Positions 19,602 through 27,982 of a DNA stretch of 64,000 nt are shown one piece after another. The DNA is from Mycolicibacterium austroafricanum (GTDB taxonomy: Bacteria; Actinomycetota; Actinomycetes; Mycobacteriales; Mycobacteriaceae). The notes under the pieces are model-generated. The model was not told the DNA's origin and did no database searches. It saw only the letters and a program-made list of their open reading frames with translations. The stretch's first letter is position 1; the number at the start of each line of letters is the position of its first letter. The translations under genes were made by a program, and so were the position numbers. The DNA lies in the NCBI RefSeq assembly GCF_902705885.1, contig NZ_CACSIP010000019.1, forward strand, positions 13,997-77,996, in the 5' to 3' direction.

Positions 19602-20759
19602 ATGCAGTTGGCGCTGACACCCGAGGAAGCCGCCTTTCGCGACGAGCTTCGCAACTTCTATCGCACCGAGATCCCGGCCGAGATCCGCGAGCGGACCCGC
19701 GTCGCCGCGGAGGCCAACCGCGAGGACATCGTCACCACCCACAAGATCCTCAATGACAACGGCCTTGCGGTGCCCAACTGGCCGGTCGAATGGGGCGGCA
19801 AGGACTGGACCGCGACCCAGCAGCAGATCTGGCTCGACGAGATGCAGCTGGCCTGCGTTCCCGAACCGCTGACCTTCAACGCGAACATGGTGGGCCCGGT
19901 GATCGCCGAGTTCGGCTCCCAGGAGATCAAGGAGCGCTTCCTGCCGCCCACCGCCGCGCTGGACATCTGGTGGTGCCAGGGGTTCTCCGAGCCCGAGGCC
20001 GGCTCGGACCTGGCCTCGCTGCGGACCACGGCGCTGCGCGACGGGGACACCTACGTGGTCAACGGCCAGAAGACGTGGACGACGCTGGGTCAGTACGCCG
20101 ACTGGATCTTCTGCCTGGTCCGCACCGACCCCGACGCGCCGAAGAAGCAGGCGGGAATCTCGTTCGTGCTCATCGACATGAACGCTCCGGGCATCACGCT
20201 GCGGCCGATCAAACTGGTCGACGGCAGCTATGAGGTCAACGAGGTCTTCTTCGAAGACGTCCGGGTCCCGGCCGACCAACTCGTCGGCGAAGAGAACCAG
20301 GGCTGGACCTACGCGAAGTTCCTGCTGGGCAACGAGCGCAACGGCATCGCCCAGGTGGGCCGCACCAAGCTCCGGCTCGCCGAGGTCAAGCAGCGGGCGC
20401 AGTCGAGCGGCCTGATCGACGACCCGCTGTTCGCCGCGCGCCTGGCAGAAGCCGAGAACGACATCCTCGCGCTGGAACTGACCCAGATGCGGGTCGCCTC
20501 GGGCTCGCAGGGCGGCAAGCCGAACCCCGCGTCGTCGGTGCTGAAGCTGCGCGGCAGCCAGCTGCAGCAGCTTGCGACGGAACTGCTGCTGGAGGTCGCC
20601 GGACCCGACGCGCTGCCCGATCACGCCGACGGCGTCGCCTCCCCGCAGTGGGCGCAACACAGCGCGCCGCGCTACCTCAACTACCGCAAGACCTCGATCT
20701 ACGGCGGCAGCAACGAAGTGCAGCGCACCATCATCGCGTCGACGATTCTCGGATTGTGA
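19602..20759 (+). CDS. Acyl-CoA dehydrogenase, large subunit of a probable heteromeric enzyme
   Basis: FAD enzyme that introduces a double bond into an acyl-CoA. The 385-residue protein has the FAD/substrate segment GFSEPEAGSDLASLRTTA, the following VNGQKTWTT, and the C-terminal IYGGSNEVQRTII. In classical enzymes the latter holds the catalytic Glu (IYEGT); here it is Gly. As in the FadE26/FadE28-type alpha2beta2 enzymes of steroid side-chain breakdown, the base is probably elsewhere, with Glu245 in LLGNERNGIA a candidate. The next gene, 8 nt on, is a second dehydrogenase-like protein, so they likely form one enzyme. An operator palindrome lies upstream. Substrate unknown; a bulky or branched acyl-CoA is plausible. 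Confidence 0.92.
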   Translation: MQLALTPEEAAFRDELRNFYRTEIPAEIRERTRVAAEANREDIVTTHKILNDNGLAVPNWPVEWGGKDWTATQQQIWLDEMQLACVPEPLTFNANMVGPVIAEFGSQEIKERFLPPTAALDIWWCQGFSEPEAGSDLASLRTTALRDGDTYVVNGQKTWTTLGQYADWIFCLVRTDPDAPKKQAGISFVLIDMNAPGITLRPIKLVDGSYEVNEVFFEDVRVPADQLVGEENQGWTYAKFLLGNERNGIAQVGRTKLRLAEVKQRAQSSGLIDDPLFAARLAEAENDILALELTQMRVASGSQGGKPNPASSVLKLRGSQLQQLATELLLEVAGPDALPDHADGVASPQWAQHSAPRYLNYRKTSIYGGSNEVQRTIIASTILGL

Positions 20760-20767
20760 GGTAGACC

Positions 20768-21874
20768 ATGGACTTTCAACTCAGTGAAGAGCAGGTCCTG
20801 CTCCGCGACACCACCAAGAACGTGCTGTCGCGCACCTACGACCCCGAGAGCAGGCTGAAGGTCCTCGACAGTGACCTCGGCTGGAGCCGCGACGTGTGGA
20901 CCCAGTTGGCCGAGATCGGCATCCTCGGGCTGGGGTTCGAGGATGACGCCGGCGGCCAGATCGAGGTTCAGCTGGTCGCCACCGAGATCGGTCGACGCTT
21001 GGCGCCCGAACCGGTCGTGCACGCGGCGTTGGGGCCGGGCGGTCTGATCGCCGAAGTGGGCACCGCAGAACAACGCGCGCTGCTCGACGAGGTGGCCGCC
21101 GGTGAGCGGCTGCTGGCGTTCGCCCATTCCGAACCCGGCATGCGGCTGCCCACCGGATCTTTGACGACAATCGCTGCGCGCGAAGGCGATTCGTGGACCC
21201 TCAGCGGGTGCAAGAACCCGGTGCTGGCCGGGGACTGTGCTGACACCCTGGTGGTCAGCGCCGCCCTGCCCGACGGTGGCACCGGGTTGTTCCTGGTTGA
21301 TGCCGCAGCGGCGAACCGGCAGCCGTACCGCACCTTCGACGGTCAGCGCGGCGCACAGATCGACCTCGACAAGGTCGCCGCCGAACCCCTGGGCGAGGCG
21401 GTCGACGCCGGCGCCGCCGTCAGCCGCGCCCTGGTGCGGATCTCGTCGGCGCTGTGCGCCGAAGCACTCGGCGCGATGGAGGAAGCCCTGCGCCTGACGG
21501 CGGAGTACCTGACCCAGCGCAAGCAGTTCGGCGTCACGCTGAGCAAGTTCCAGACGCTCACTCAGCGCGCCGCCGACATGTACGTCTCCCTCGAACTCGC
21601 ACGCAGCATGACGCTGTACGCCGCGATGTCGGTCGCAGACGGTGATCTCGACCCGACCATTGCGGCACGGGCCAAGCTGCAGATCGGCCGCTCAGGACGC
21701 CACATCAGCCAGGAGGCCATCCAGTTGCACGGCGGCATCGGGGTCACCGCCGAGTACCCCGTCGGGCACTATGCCGCACGGCTCACCGCGATCGAGCACA
21801 CCCTCGGGTCGTCGCAAGACCAGGTGCACGTGCTCATGAACCAGCTCGGTGACTACGAGGTCGTCACCGTCTGA
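20768..21874 (+). CDS. Acyl-CoA dehydrogenase, small subunit of a probable heteromeric enzyme
   Basis: A 368-residue acyl-CoA dehydrogenase homologue with a normal N-terminal helical domain (MDFQLSEEQVLLRDTTKNVL) and a C-terminal FAD-contacting helix bundle (QFGVTLSKFQTLTQRAADMY, then AIQLHGGIGVTAEYPVGHY). The middle beta-domain is shortened and lacks the usual substrate and FAD signature found in its partner, which is typical of the non-catalytic half of alpha2beta2 enzymes. The gene follows the large subunit after 8 nt, so a complex is strongly suggested. The C-terminus ends in LGDYEVVTV. Confidence 0.9.
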   Translation: MDFQLSEEQVLLRDTTKNVLSRTYDPESRLKVLDSDLGWSRDVWTQLAEIGILGLGFEDDAGGQIEVQLVATEIGRRLAPEPVVHAALGPGGLIAEVGTAEQRALLDEVAAGERLLAFAHSEPGMRLPTGSLTTIAAREGDSWTLSGCKNPVLAGDCADTLVVSAALPDGGTGLFLVDAAAANRQPYRTFDGQRGAQIDLDKVAAEPLGEAVDAGAAVSRALVRISSALCAEALGAMEEALRLTAEYLTQRKQFGVTLSKFQTLTQRAADMYVSLELARSMTLYAAMSVADGDLDPTIAARAKLQIGRSGRHISQEAIQLHGGIGVTAEYPVGHYAARLTAIEHTLGSSQDQVHVLMNQLGDYEVVTV

Positions 21875-21969
21875 GGCGGTGTCCGGGCGTTAACGCGTCT
21901 GGCGGAAGATGCGATACAACGGATGAAGGACCGCAACGAGCATCCAGATACCAGGCAAAGGAGTGCACG

Positions 21970-22194
21970 ATGCAGGTGAAGAGAGTTCTCGCCGCCACCG
22001 CGATCACCGCAGGTCTCGGATCGGCCGGCCTGGGGTTCGCAGGTACTGCCGCCGCGGACGACGACTGGTGGGCACCCAAGCCGCCGTCCCCCGGCCACGT
22101 CGGACAGGTCGTCAACGTCCCACCAGGGCACATCGGTCAGATCGTCGGTGTCCCGCCCGGGCACTGGGACAAGCCCTGGAAGTGGGTCGGGTAG
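21970..22194 (+). CDS. Small secreted protein with PPGH repeats
   Basis: A 74-residue precursor with a clear signal peptide (MQVKRVLAATAITAGLGSAG, then an AxA-type cleavage site before DDDWW). The mature part of about 40 residues is made of three related units: SPGHVGQVVNV, PPGHIGQIVGV and PPGHWDKPWKW. An AAGGAG ribosome site lies 8 nt before the ATG, so I consider it a real gene. I know no function. The repeats of Gly-His with Pro and Trp could bind metal or cell-wall components, but that is only a guess. It stands alone between the dehydrogenase operon and an SDR gene on the other strand. Confidence 0.75.
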   Translation: MQVKRVLAATAITAGLGSAGLGFAGTAAADDDWWAPKPPSPGHVGQVVNVPPGHIGQIVGVPPGHWDKPWKWVG

Positions 22195-22213
22195 CGACGA
22201 CGGCTGCTGAAGG

Positions 22214-23104
22214 TCACAGCCGTAGCGAGGTGCCGGTTTCGGCCTCGGCGAATTCCCACAGCGCCCTGGCCGTGTCGTAGTCGCAGGCGTTAGGGGTGCG
22301 TCCACTGAGCGTCGGGCCGCCCTTGAACCCGAACCTGCCGTTGATCCCGACGTAGCTGCCCGGCGGGATCGGCTCCGAGATGCAGTACAGCGTGGGGGCC
22401 GCGCCGGCGTCGATGTCGTTGCCGATCCGGTTGGCGACAGCCTGGGCGGCGGAGTGCACTGCCGACATCACCCGGGTGTCGGAGATGTTGGTCAGGTTGG
22501 ACGACACCCAGCCTGGGTGGGTCAGCTGGGCGGTGACCGGTGACCCCGCGTCGCGCAGCCGTCGGTCGAGCTCGAGGCCCCACAGCATGACCGCCAGTTT
22601 CGAGCGGGCGTACGCCGGAAACGACGACCATGCGCGGGTGCGCAGGTGTGGGTCGTCCATCGCGATGGTCGCCCGCTTGTGGGCGTCGGAACCGACGTTG
22701 ATGATCTGCGAACCCACCCGGTCGAAGAGCAGATTGGTCAACGCGAACGGCCCGAGGAAGTTGGTACCGAGGGTGACCTCGAAACCGTCGACGGTTTCGG
22801 TCCGGGTCTGCGCGACCAGCCCGGCATTGTTGATCAGGATGTCCACGTTGCCGTCGAACAGGCCGGGGAACGCGCGCACCGACGACTGATCGGCGAGGTC
22901 GAGTTTCACGACCTCGGTGTCACCGCCCATCTCGGCTGCGCGTTGCGCGCCCAGCTCGAGATTGCGCACCGCCAGGATGACGTGAGCGCCGGCGCGGACC
23001 AGGGCGCGCGCCGTCGCCAGGCCGACGCCGTTGGTCGCACCGGTCACGATGATGCGCTTGCCGCTGAGATTGCCGAGTCGGCTCGGCGACCAGTCCGAAG
23101 TCAC
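22214..23104 (-). CDS. Short-chain dehydrogenase/reductase
   Basis: NAD(P)-binding Rossmann enzyme of the SDR superfamily, 296 aa. The cofactor motif is TGATNGVGLATA (residues ~21-32), NNAG lies in DILINNAGLV, and the catalytic Tyr-x3-Lys is in AYARSKLAVM. The size and C-terminal extension (GRFGFKGGPTLSGRTPNACD) resemble the retinol-dehydrogenase/protochlorophyllide-reductase-like group in actinobacteria. The start is GTG at 23104. Substrate cannot be inferred. It points toward the small secreted protein and away from the NTF2-like gene. Confidence 0.88.
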   Translation of the reverse strand: MTSDWSPSRLGNLSGKRIIVTGATNGVGLATARALVRAGAHVILAVRNLELGAQRAAEMGGDTEVVKLDLADQSSVRAFPGLFDGNVDILINNAGLVAQTRTETVDGFEVTLGTNFLGPFALTNLLFDRVGSQIINVGSDAHKRATIAMDDPHLRTRAWSSFPAYARSKLAVMLWGLELDRRLRDAGSPVTAQLTHPGWVSSNLTNISDTRVMSAVHSAAQAVANRIGNDIDAGAAPTLYCISEPIPPGSYVGINGRFGFKGGPTLSGRTPNACDYDTARALWEFAEAETGTSLRL

Positions 23105-23224
23105 GCAGCGAGATTAGCCGTGGAATCGTTGACATGACACATCCCGGCTGGTTGTCTACCGAGAAATGACAACATTTCAGGGCACCGCGATGCACCTCGA
23201 TTCGTCGGGGCGTGAGCTGTCGGC

Positions 23225-23668
23225 ATGAGTGACAGCGCCCGGGACATCGAGAACCTGATCTACACCTATGCCGAACGGCTCGACGCCGGCGACCTCGACG
23301 GGGTGGCGGCCCTGTTCGCCCACGGCCGCATCGCCGGCGTGGAGGACGGCCCACCGGAGACGGTCTTCAGCGGTGTGGCGGGGGTCCGTCGGATGTACGA
23401 GATGGCTACCCGGCTCTACGAGGACGGCACCCCCAAGACCAGGCACCTGACCAGCAACGTCCGGATCGTCGTCGACGACGCGGCCGGCACCGCGCAGGCC
23501 GGCGCGTATTACTGCGTCACCCAGGCGACCCCGGACCTGCCGCTGCAGATCATCGTGACGGGCCACTACCGCGACACCTTCCATCGCATCGACGGTCAGT
23601 GGTGGTTCGACACCCGCATCATGTTCGTCGACCAGGTCGGAGACACCAGCCACCACCTGAAGTTCTGA
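23225..23668 (+). CDS. SnoaL-like / NTF2-fold protein
   Basis: A 147-residue protein of the SnoaL_4/NTF2-like fold, starting MSDSARDIENLIYTYAERLDAG, where the long N-terminal helix and the following LDGVAALFAHG are typical. The cone-shaped fold is used by small isomerases, dehydratases and ring-hydroxylating-dioxygenase beta subunits. The mid-protein TRHLTSNVRI and the end GQWWFDTRIMFVDQ are also common in the family. A TTGACA box at about 23129 might be its -35. It lies upstream of a DUF1214 gene by 139 nt and could be the first gene of a catabolic operon with it. Confidence 0.82.
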   Translation: MSDSARDIENLIYTYAERLDAGDLDGVAALFAHGRIAGVEDGPPETVFSGVAGVRRMYEMATRLYEDGTPKTRHLTSNVRIVVDDAAGTAQAGAYYCVTQATPDLPLQIIVTGHYRDTFHRIDGQWWFDTRIMFVDQVGDTSHHLKF

Positions 23669-23807
23669 TCGCAGTGCCGACGCGATGCGCCGCTGGCTCG
23701 ACAGGCGACCGCGCGAGGTGGCGCGGCCTCAGCAATGAACTGATCGAGCGGTTCACCGCCTACAACTCCCGATTCCGTTCCGCTGCAGATACTTCGAGGA
23801 GCACTTG

Positions 23808-25061
23808 ATGTCCGAGTACCCCGGTGACCCGGTCGCCACCGCGTCGCAACACGAACAGGAACTCGCGGCGCTGGAGCTCACCAGCCACCCCACCGTCAAG
23901 GCGGCCTACCGCCGCGTCGCCGACACCTGGCTGGGACGGGCCAAGGCCTCCGAGGCGATGCGCGCGGTGTTCGACGATGCGTTCGCCGAGGTGATGTTCT
24001 CGGCGGCGGTGTGGTCGTCGAATCAGGACAAGCTCCGGCCGAAGGTCAGCTGCATCACCCGCCTGGGCCATCCGGTCGGCGGCCGACCGATCCCTGGATC
24101 ACGTTGGGGCATCGACAATCCCGACAGCGTCTACCGGGTGATCCCGATCTCCGGCGAGGAGCGCTACGAGATCCGGGGCCGTGTCGGTGAGCACCGGTTG
24201 ACGGAGAACTACTTCACGTTGTGGGACGCGCACATGGGCACCGTCGCGGTGCTCAACGGCCGCACCATGGAAATCGAACCGGACGGGTCGTTCGTGATCA
24301 CGGTGGACTCGAACCCGGCAGGCGGGCGGCCCAACCATGTGCAGTCCACGCCGGAAGCACACGAGTTCTACATCCGCGACGTGTTGCTGAACTGGGACCA
24401 CGACGACCCCAACCACCTCACCGTGCACCGACTCGGCGGCGAACCGACGGCCCCGGCCCGGACGCTCGAGGAACAGGCCGAAGCGACCGCGGACATGATG
24501 GCCTACTTCGCGAACTTCACCGGCAAGCTCAGCCACGGCATCTACAAGATGGCACCGAACAACTTCAACCTGGCCTGGTCGGCCGACAAGGTCGGTGCGA
24601 TGCGCAACCAGGTGTACGTGATGGGCCGGTTCGAGCTGAATCCCGGCGAGGCCTTCGTCGTCGACGTCAGCGACGGTGGGGCTGAGTACTTCACGGTACC
24701 GCTGAGCAACATCTGGGGCACCACCCTGGACATCGTCGACCGCACCGGCAGCCTGAACAAGGCCCAGTCGGTGCCCAACGAGGACGGCACCTACACCTAC
24801 GTCATCTCCCCCACCGACCCCGGCGTCGCGAACTGGATCGACTCGAACGGGCTGCACGAAGCGATCCTGACGCTGCGGATGGCCGAGTTCGGTCCGGAGG
24901 GACCGACACCCGATCTCGGGGCCCGCGGACGAGTCGTCGCGCTCGACGGCCTCGAGGCGCAGGTGCCGACACTTCGGCGGGTGTCCGCGCAGGAGCGGGC
25001 GACCGAGCTCGCCGCGCGCCGGGCGTCGTATCTGCGCCGGCTTCCGGAAGGGACGAACTGA
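23808..25061 (+). CDS. DUF1214-domain protein
   Basis: A 417-residue protein whose C-terminal half is a DUF1214 domain: QVYVMGRFELNPGEAFVVDV, later YTYVISPTDPGVANWIDS and LTLRMAEF. The N-terminal region (residues ~20-60) is helical and is followed by a beta-rich segment (YRVIPISGEERYEIRGRVG). The function of the domain is not established; such proteins recur in mycobacterial clusters for steroid or fatty-acid breakdown. GAGGAG precedes the ATG at 23808. The next gene, an SDR, starts 1 nt after its stop, so these are cotranscribed. A second, divergent DUF1214 protein lies at 27979-29064, at the other end of the cluster. Confidence 0.85.
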   Translation: MSEYPGDPVATASQHEQELAALELTSHPTVKAAYRRVADTWLGRAKASEAMRAVFDDAFAEVMFSAAVWSSNQDKLRPKVSCITRLGHPVGGRPIPGSRWGIDNPDSVYRVIPISGEERYEIRGRVGEHRLTENYFTLWDAHMGTVAVLNGRTMEIEPDGSFVITVDSNPAGGRPNHVQSTPEAHEFYIRDVLLNWDHDDPNHLTVHRLGGEPTAPARTLEEQAEATADMMAYFANFTGKLSHGIYKMAPNNFNLAWSADKVGAMRNQVYVMGRFELNPGEAFVVDVSDGGAEYFTVPLSNIWGTTLDIVDRTGSLNKAQSVPNEDGTYTYVISPTDPGVANWIDSNGLHEAILTLRMAEFGPEGPTPDLGARGRVVALDGLEAQVPTLRRVSAQERATELAARRASYLRRLPEGTN

Positions 25062-25062
25062 C

Positions 25063-25896
25063 ATGGGCCGCTGGCTGATCACCGGGTGCTCGACCGGAAT
25101 CGGACGCGAGATCGCACGCGCAGCCCTGGAATCGGGGCACTCGGTGGTGGTGACCGCACGGCGGACCGAGACGGTGGCCGACCTGGCCGACGGCTTCGGC
25201 GACCGCGCGGTCGCCGTAGCACTCGACGTGACGGACAAGGACCAGATCACCGCGGCGGTGCGCACTGCAGACAAGGCGTTCGGTGGCATCGATGTGCTGG
25301 TCAACAACGCGGGCAACGGCTATCTGTCGGCGATCGAGGAGGGCGAGGACGAAGCCGTTCGAAAACTGTTCGACACCAATTACTTCGGTGTGGTGGACAC
25401 GATCAAGGCGGTGCTGCCCGGGATGCGTGCCCGCCGCTGCGGCCACATCATCAACATCTCGTCGATGACCGGTCTGGTGGCCAATCCCCCGAACGCCTAC
25501 TACTCGTCGACGAAGTTCGCGCTCGAAGCGCTCACCGAGGCGTTGGCCCAGGAGGTCAAGCCGTTCGGCATCAAGGTGACAGCCATCGAACCGGGTGCGT
25601 TCCGCACCGACTGGGCGGCGCGCTCGATGTGGGAATCATCGACTCCGATCAGCGATTACGACGAGAACGTCGGCGCCCGCAAGACGATGATCAAGGAGTT
25701 CGCGAACCATCTTCCCGGCGATCCGCGCAAGGTGGCCGAGGCGGTGTTGATGGTGGCCACCCTCGACGAGCCGCCGCTGCGGTTGCTGCTCGGCCGTGAC
25801 GTGCTCAAGGCGGTCCGCGAGAAGCTCGCGGCATTCTCAGCGTCCATCGACGATTGGGAAGCCGTCACCAAGAACGTCAACTTTCCGAAGGAATGA
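25063..25896 (+). CDS. Short-chain dehydrogenase/reductase
   Basis: SDR of 277 aa. The cofactor motif is WLITGCSTGIGREIA, followed by NNAGNGYLSAIEEG, the catalytic serine region INISSMTGLV and Tyr-x3-Lys in YYSSTKFALEALTEALAQEV. The C-terminal FRTDWAARSM fits the classical SDRs. The gene begins 1 nt after the DUF1214 stop and overlaps the following SDR region at its end, so it is in the middle of an operon. Oxidation or reduction of an alcohol or ketone in the same pathway as its neighbours is likely; the substrate is unknown. Confidence 0.9.
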   Translation: MGRWLITGCSTGIGREIARAALESGHSVVVTARRTETVADLADGFGDRAVAVALDVTDKDQITAAVRTADKAFGGIDVLVNNAGNGYLSAIEEGEDEAVRKLFDTNYFGVVDTIKAVLPGMRARRCGHIINISSMTGLVANPPNAYYSSTKFALEALTEALAQEVKPFGIKVTAIEPGAFRTDWAARSMWESSTPISDYDENVGARKTMIKEFANHLPGDPRKVAEAVLMVATLDEPPLRLLLGRDVLKAVREKLAAFSASIDDWEAVTKNVNFPKE

Positions 25897-25898
25897 CG

Positions 25899-26717
25899 AT
25901 GGGATCACTCGACGGCCGGGTCGCGTTCATCACCGGTGCGGCGCGCGGCATGGGCCGGGCGCACGCCGTCAAACTCGCCAGTGAGGGCGCCGACATCGTT
26001 GCCCTCGACGTCTGCGCCGATGTCGACTCCACCGACTATCCGGGCTCGACCCTCGACGACCTGGCGACCACGGTCGAATTGGTTGAGCAGCAGGGCCGTC
26101 GGATTCTGGCGCGCCAGGCCGATGTCCGCGATCCCGCGGCGGTGGACGCGGTGGTCGCCGACGCTGTCCGGGAGTTCGGCCGCCTCGACATCGTGGTCGC
26201 CAACGCGGGAATCATCCGGGTGACCGACAGCGACGATCGCCGACAGACGTTCCGCGACATCGTCGAGGTCAACCTGATCGGGGTCTGGAACACCGTCGAC
26301 GCCGCGATCCCGGCGCTGATCGCGGGCGGTCGCGGCGGGTCGATCGTGCTGGCCAGCTCCACCCAGGGAATCAAGGCGTCGGGAACCGACCGACCGGGAA
26401 TCCAGGCCTACAGCGCCTCCAAGCGCGCCCTGGTGGCACTCATGCAGGGTTGGGCGATGTCGCTTGCGCCGCATTCGATTCGGGTCAACACCATCCATCC
26501 CAGCGGGGTGGCCACCGACATGATCATCAACGAGGCCACCATGGGTTTGGCAGCGGCCGCAGACCCGTGGCTCGCCAGCCAGCAGAACGCGCTGCCGATC
26601 GCGCTGCTGCAGCCGGAGCAGATCGCGGGCGCGGTCGCGTGGCTGGTGTCCGACGCGGCGAACTTCATCACCGGCACGTCCTGGCCGCTCGATGCGGGTT
26701 TCACGCTGCGCAGTTAG
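25899..26717 (+). CDS. Mycofactocin-type SDR oxidoreductase
   Basis: SDR of 272 aa starting MGSLDGRVAFITGAARGMGR. The segment VALDVCADVDSTDYPGSTLD followed by TTVELVEQQGRRILARQADVRD is the signature of the mycofactocin-coupled subfamily, whose NAD is held tightly and is thought to be re-oxidised through the peptide-derived cofactor mycofactocin. The active-site Tyr-x3-Lys is in YSASKRALV. I chose the ATG at 25899, spaced 6 nt from GAAGGA; an ATG at 25893 overlaps the previous stop. The stop overlaps the sulfotransferase stop of the converging operon. It probably oxidises an alcohol, but which is unknown. Confidence 0.88.
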   Translation: MGSLDGRVAFITGAARGMGRAHAVKLASEGADIVALDVCADVDSTDYPGSTLDDLATTVELVEQQGRRILARQADVRDPAAVDAVVADAVREFGRLDIVVANAGIIRVTDSDDRRQTFRDIVEVNLIGVWNTVDAAIPALIAGGRGGSIVLASSTQGIKASGTDRPGIQAYSASKRALVALMQGWAMSLAPHSIRVNTIHPSGVATDMIINEATMGLAAAADPWLASQQNALPIALLQPEQIAGAVAWLVSDAANFITGTSWPLDAGFTLRS

Positions 26718-27982
26718 CGCCGGGACACCTGACGATCGGCGACGAACCGCTCGCGGTAGGCACGGAACCGGTGAGCGACCTCGGTGACGTCGAGGCCGAG
26801 CGCCTCGGGGTCGTAGATCACCCCGCCGTAGCGGCCTCGTGGATGCTCGGCGATGAACTGTTGCATCGCCGTTTGCACCCCGGCATCGAACGGCTGCCCC
26901 GCTTTCTCGTAGATGGCCTGGATCGTCGCCTGCTCGTCGGCCATGAAGTCGTCGAACCCGATGTCGATCGACTGTCCGGCCGGCAGCACGTCGCGGTCGC
27001 GCACACAGCCGTCGAGGAGGTCGTCGATGCGGTCGAGCCAGTAGCGGGTGATCTTCACCGGATCCGGATGGGTCACCGCCATCCGGGTGACGTAGCAGAT
27101 CATGGTCAGCATCGATGTCGTCACTTCGACGGGATCACGATGGGTGAGCACAAAAGTCGCGTCGGGGAAGGTCGCCGCCAGGACAGGGAACTGCTCCAGG
27201 TGCTGCGGTGACTTCAGCACCCACCGGGTGCCGCCGCGCAGCCATTGCATTGCCTGCAGGGTGCGCTTCAGGTAGCCGTAGGACGGTATCTGGTCATGCG
27301 CTTTGTAGTGCGCCGCGAAACTCGGGACATGATAGGTGGTTTCGAACAGCATGCCGGAGATGTCGTTGGCCAGCAGCTGGATCTCTTCATGGGCGTGCTC
27401 GACGGTCATGTCGTGCATGCGGCGGAACTCCGGCATCGAGGTGTGCACCAGCTCCAGTCCCGCCACGCACCGTTGGCGGCGGGGCTCGGGGTCACCGTCC
27501 TCGGGTGCGGGGAACGGTTCCAGGCTCTCCCAGTACGGCAGATGCCGCAGCGACGGGTCGGCGGCCAGCAGGTTGTGCAGGTGCGTGGTCCCGGTGCGGG
27601 GCAGACCGCAGATGATGATCGGCCGCTCGATCCGCACATCCTCGATCTCGGGATGTTCGGCGACCAGCGCTTCCAGTCGAAGCCGGTTGACCAGGTTGCC
27701 GACCAGTTGTTCGAAGGCGATGGCGGTGCCGGCGTCGCTGAGCCCGGCCTCGTCGCGCAGCGAGGCACACAGCACGTCGAGGCGCTCACCGAACGCCGGG
27801 TCACCCCAGTCGTCGAGGCCCGTGCGCTCCATGGCCGCGGCGCGCAGCGCCTCGGCGCTGAGGTCCAGCACGGCCCCGTAGGCGGCGAGCCCGTCACGGA
27901 TCGGCGTGGCGGCTTCCGGGTACACCGGGTCGGCCAGGTCGGTGAGCCGGATCGGCGCGGGCCGCGCCGTACCGGTGCTCAC
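26714..27982 (-). CDS. Sulfotransferase family protein
   Basis: A 422-residue sulfotransferase of the Sulfotransfer_3-like group common in mycobacteria. The PAPS-binding 5' loop is IIICGLPRTGTTHLHNLL (Gly126-Thr132 region), and the 3'-phosphate segment is WVLKSPQHLEQFPVLAATFPD, followed by VLTHRDPVEV. It would transfer sulfate from PAPS to an alcohol, or may act on a related activated group, as activities in this family vary. Its start overlaps the stop of the upstream DUF1214 gene (GTGA) and its stop overlaps that of the mycofactocin SDR on the other strand by 4 nt. Together with the TetR gene this is a three-gene operon. Confidence 0.88.
   Translation of the reverse strand: MSTGTARPAPIRLTDLADPVYPEAATPIRDGLAAYGAVLDLSAEALRAAAMERTGLDDWGDPAFGERLDVLCASLRDEAGLSDAGTAIAFEQLVGNLVNRLRLEALVAEHPEIEDVRIERPIIICGLPRTGTTHLHNLLAADPSLRHLPYWESLEPFPAPEDGDPEPRRQRCVAGLELVHTSMPEFRRMHDMTVEHAHEEIQLLANDISGMLFETTYHVPSFAAHYKAHDQIPSYGYLKRTLQAMQWLRGGTRWVLKSPQHLEQFPVLAATFPDATFVLTHRDPVEVTTSMLTMICYVTRMAVTHPDPVKITRYWLDRIDDLLDGCVRDRDVLPAGQSIDIGFDDFMADEQATIQAIYEKAGQPFDAGVQTAMQQFIAEHPRGRYGGVIYDPEALGLDVTEVAHRFRAYRERFVADRQVSRR

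Noticed and set aside
23151..23173. GTTGTC...GACAAC inverted repeat before the NTF2-like gene
   Set aside because: Arms of only 6 bp with an 11-nt spacer; too weak to call an operator.
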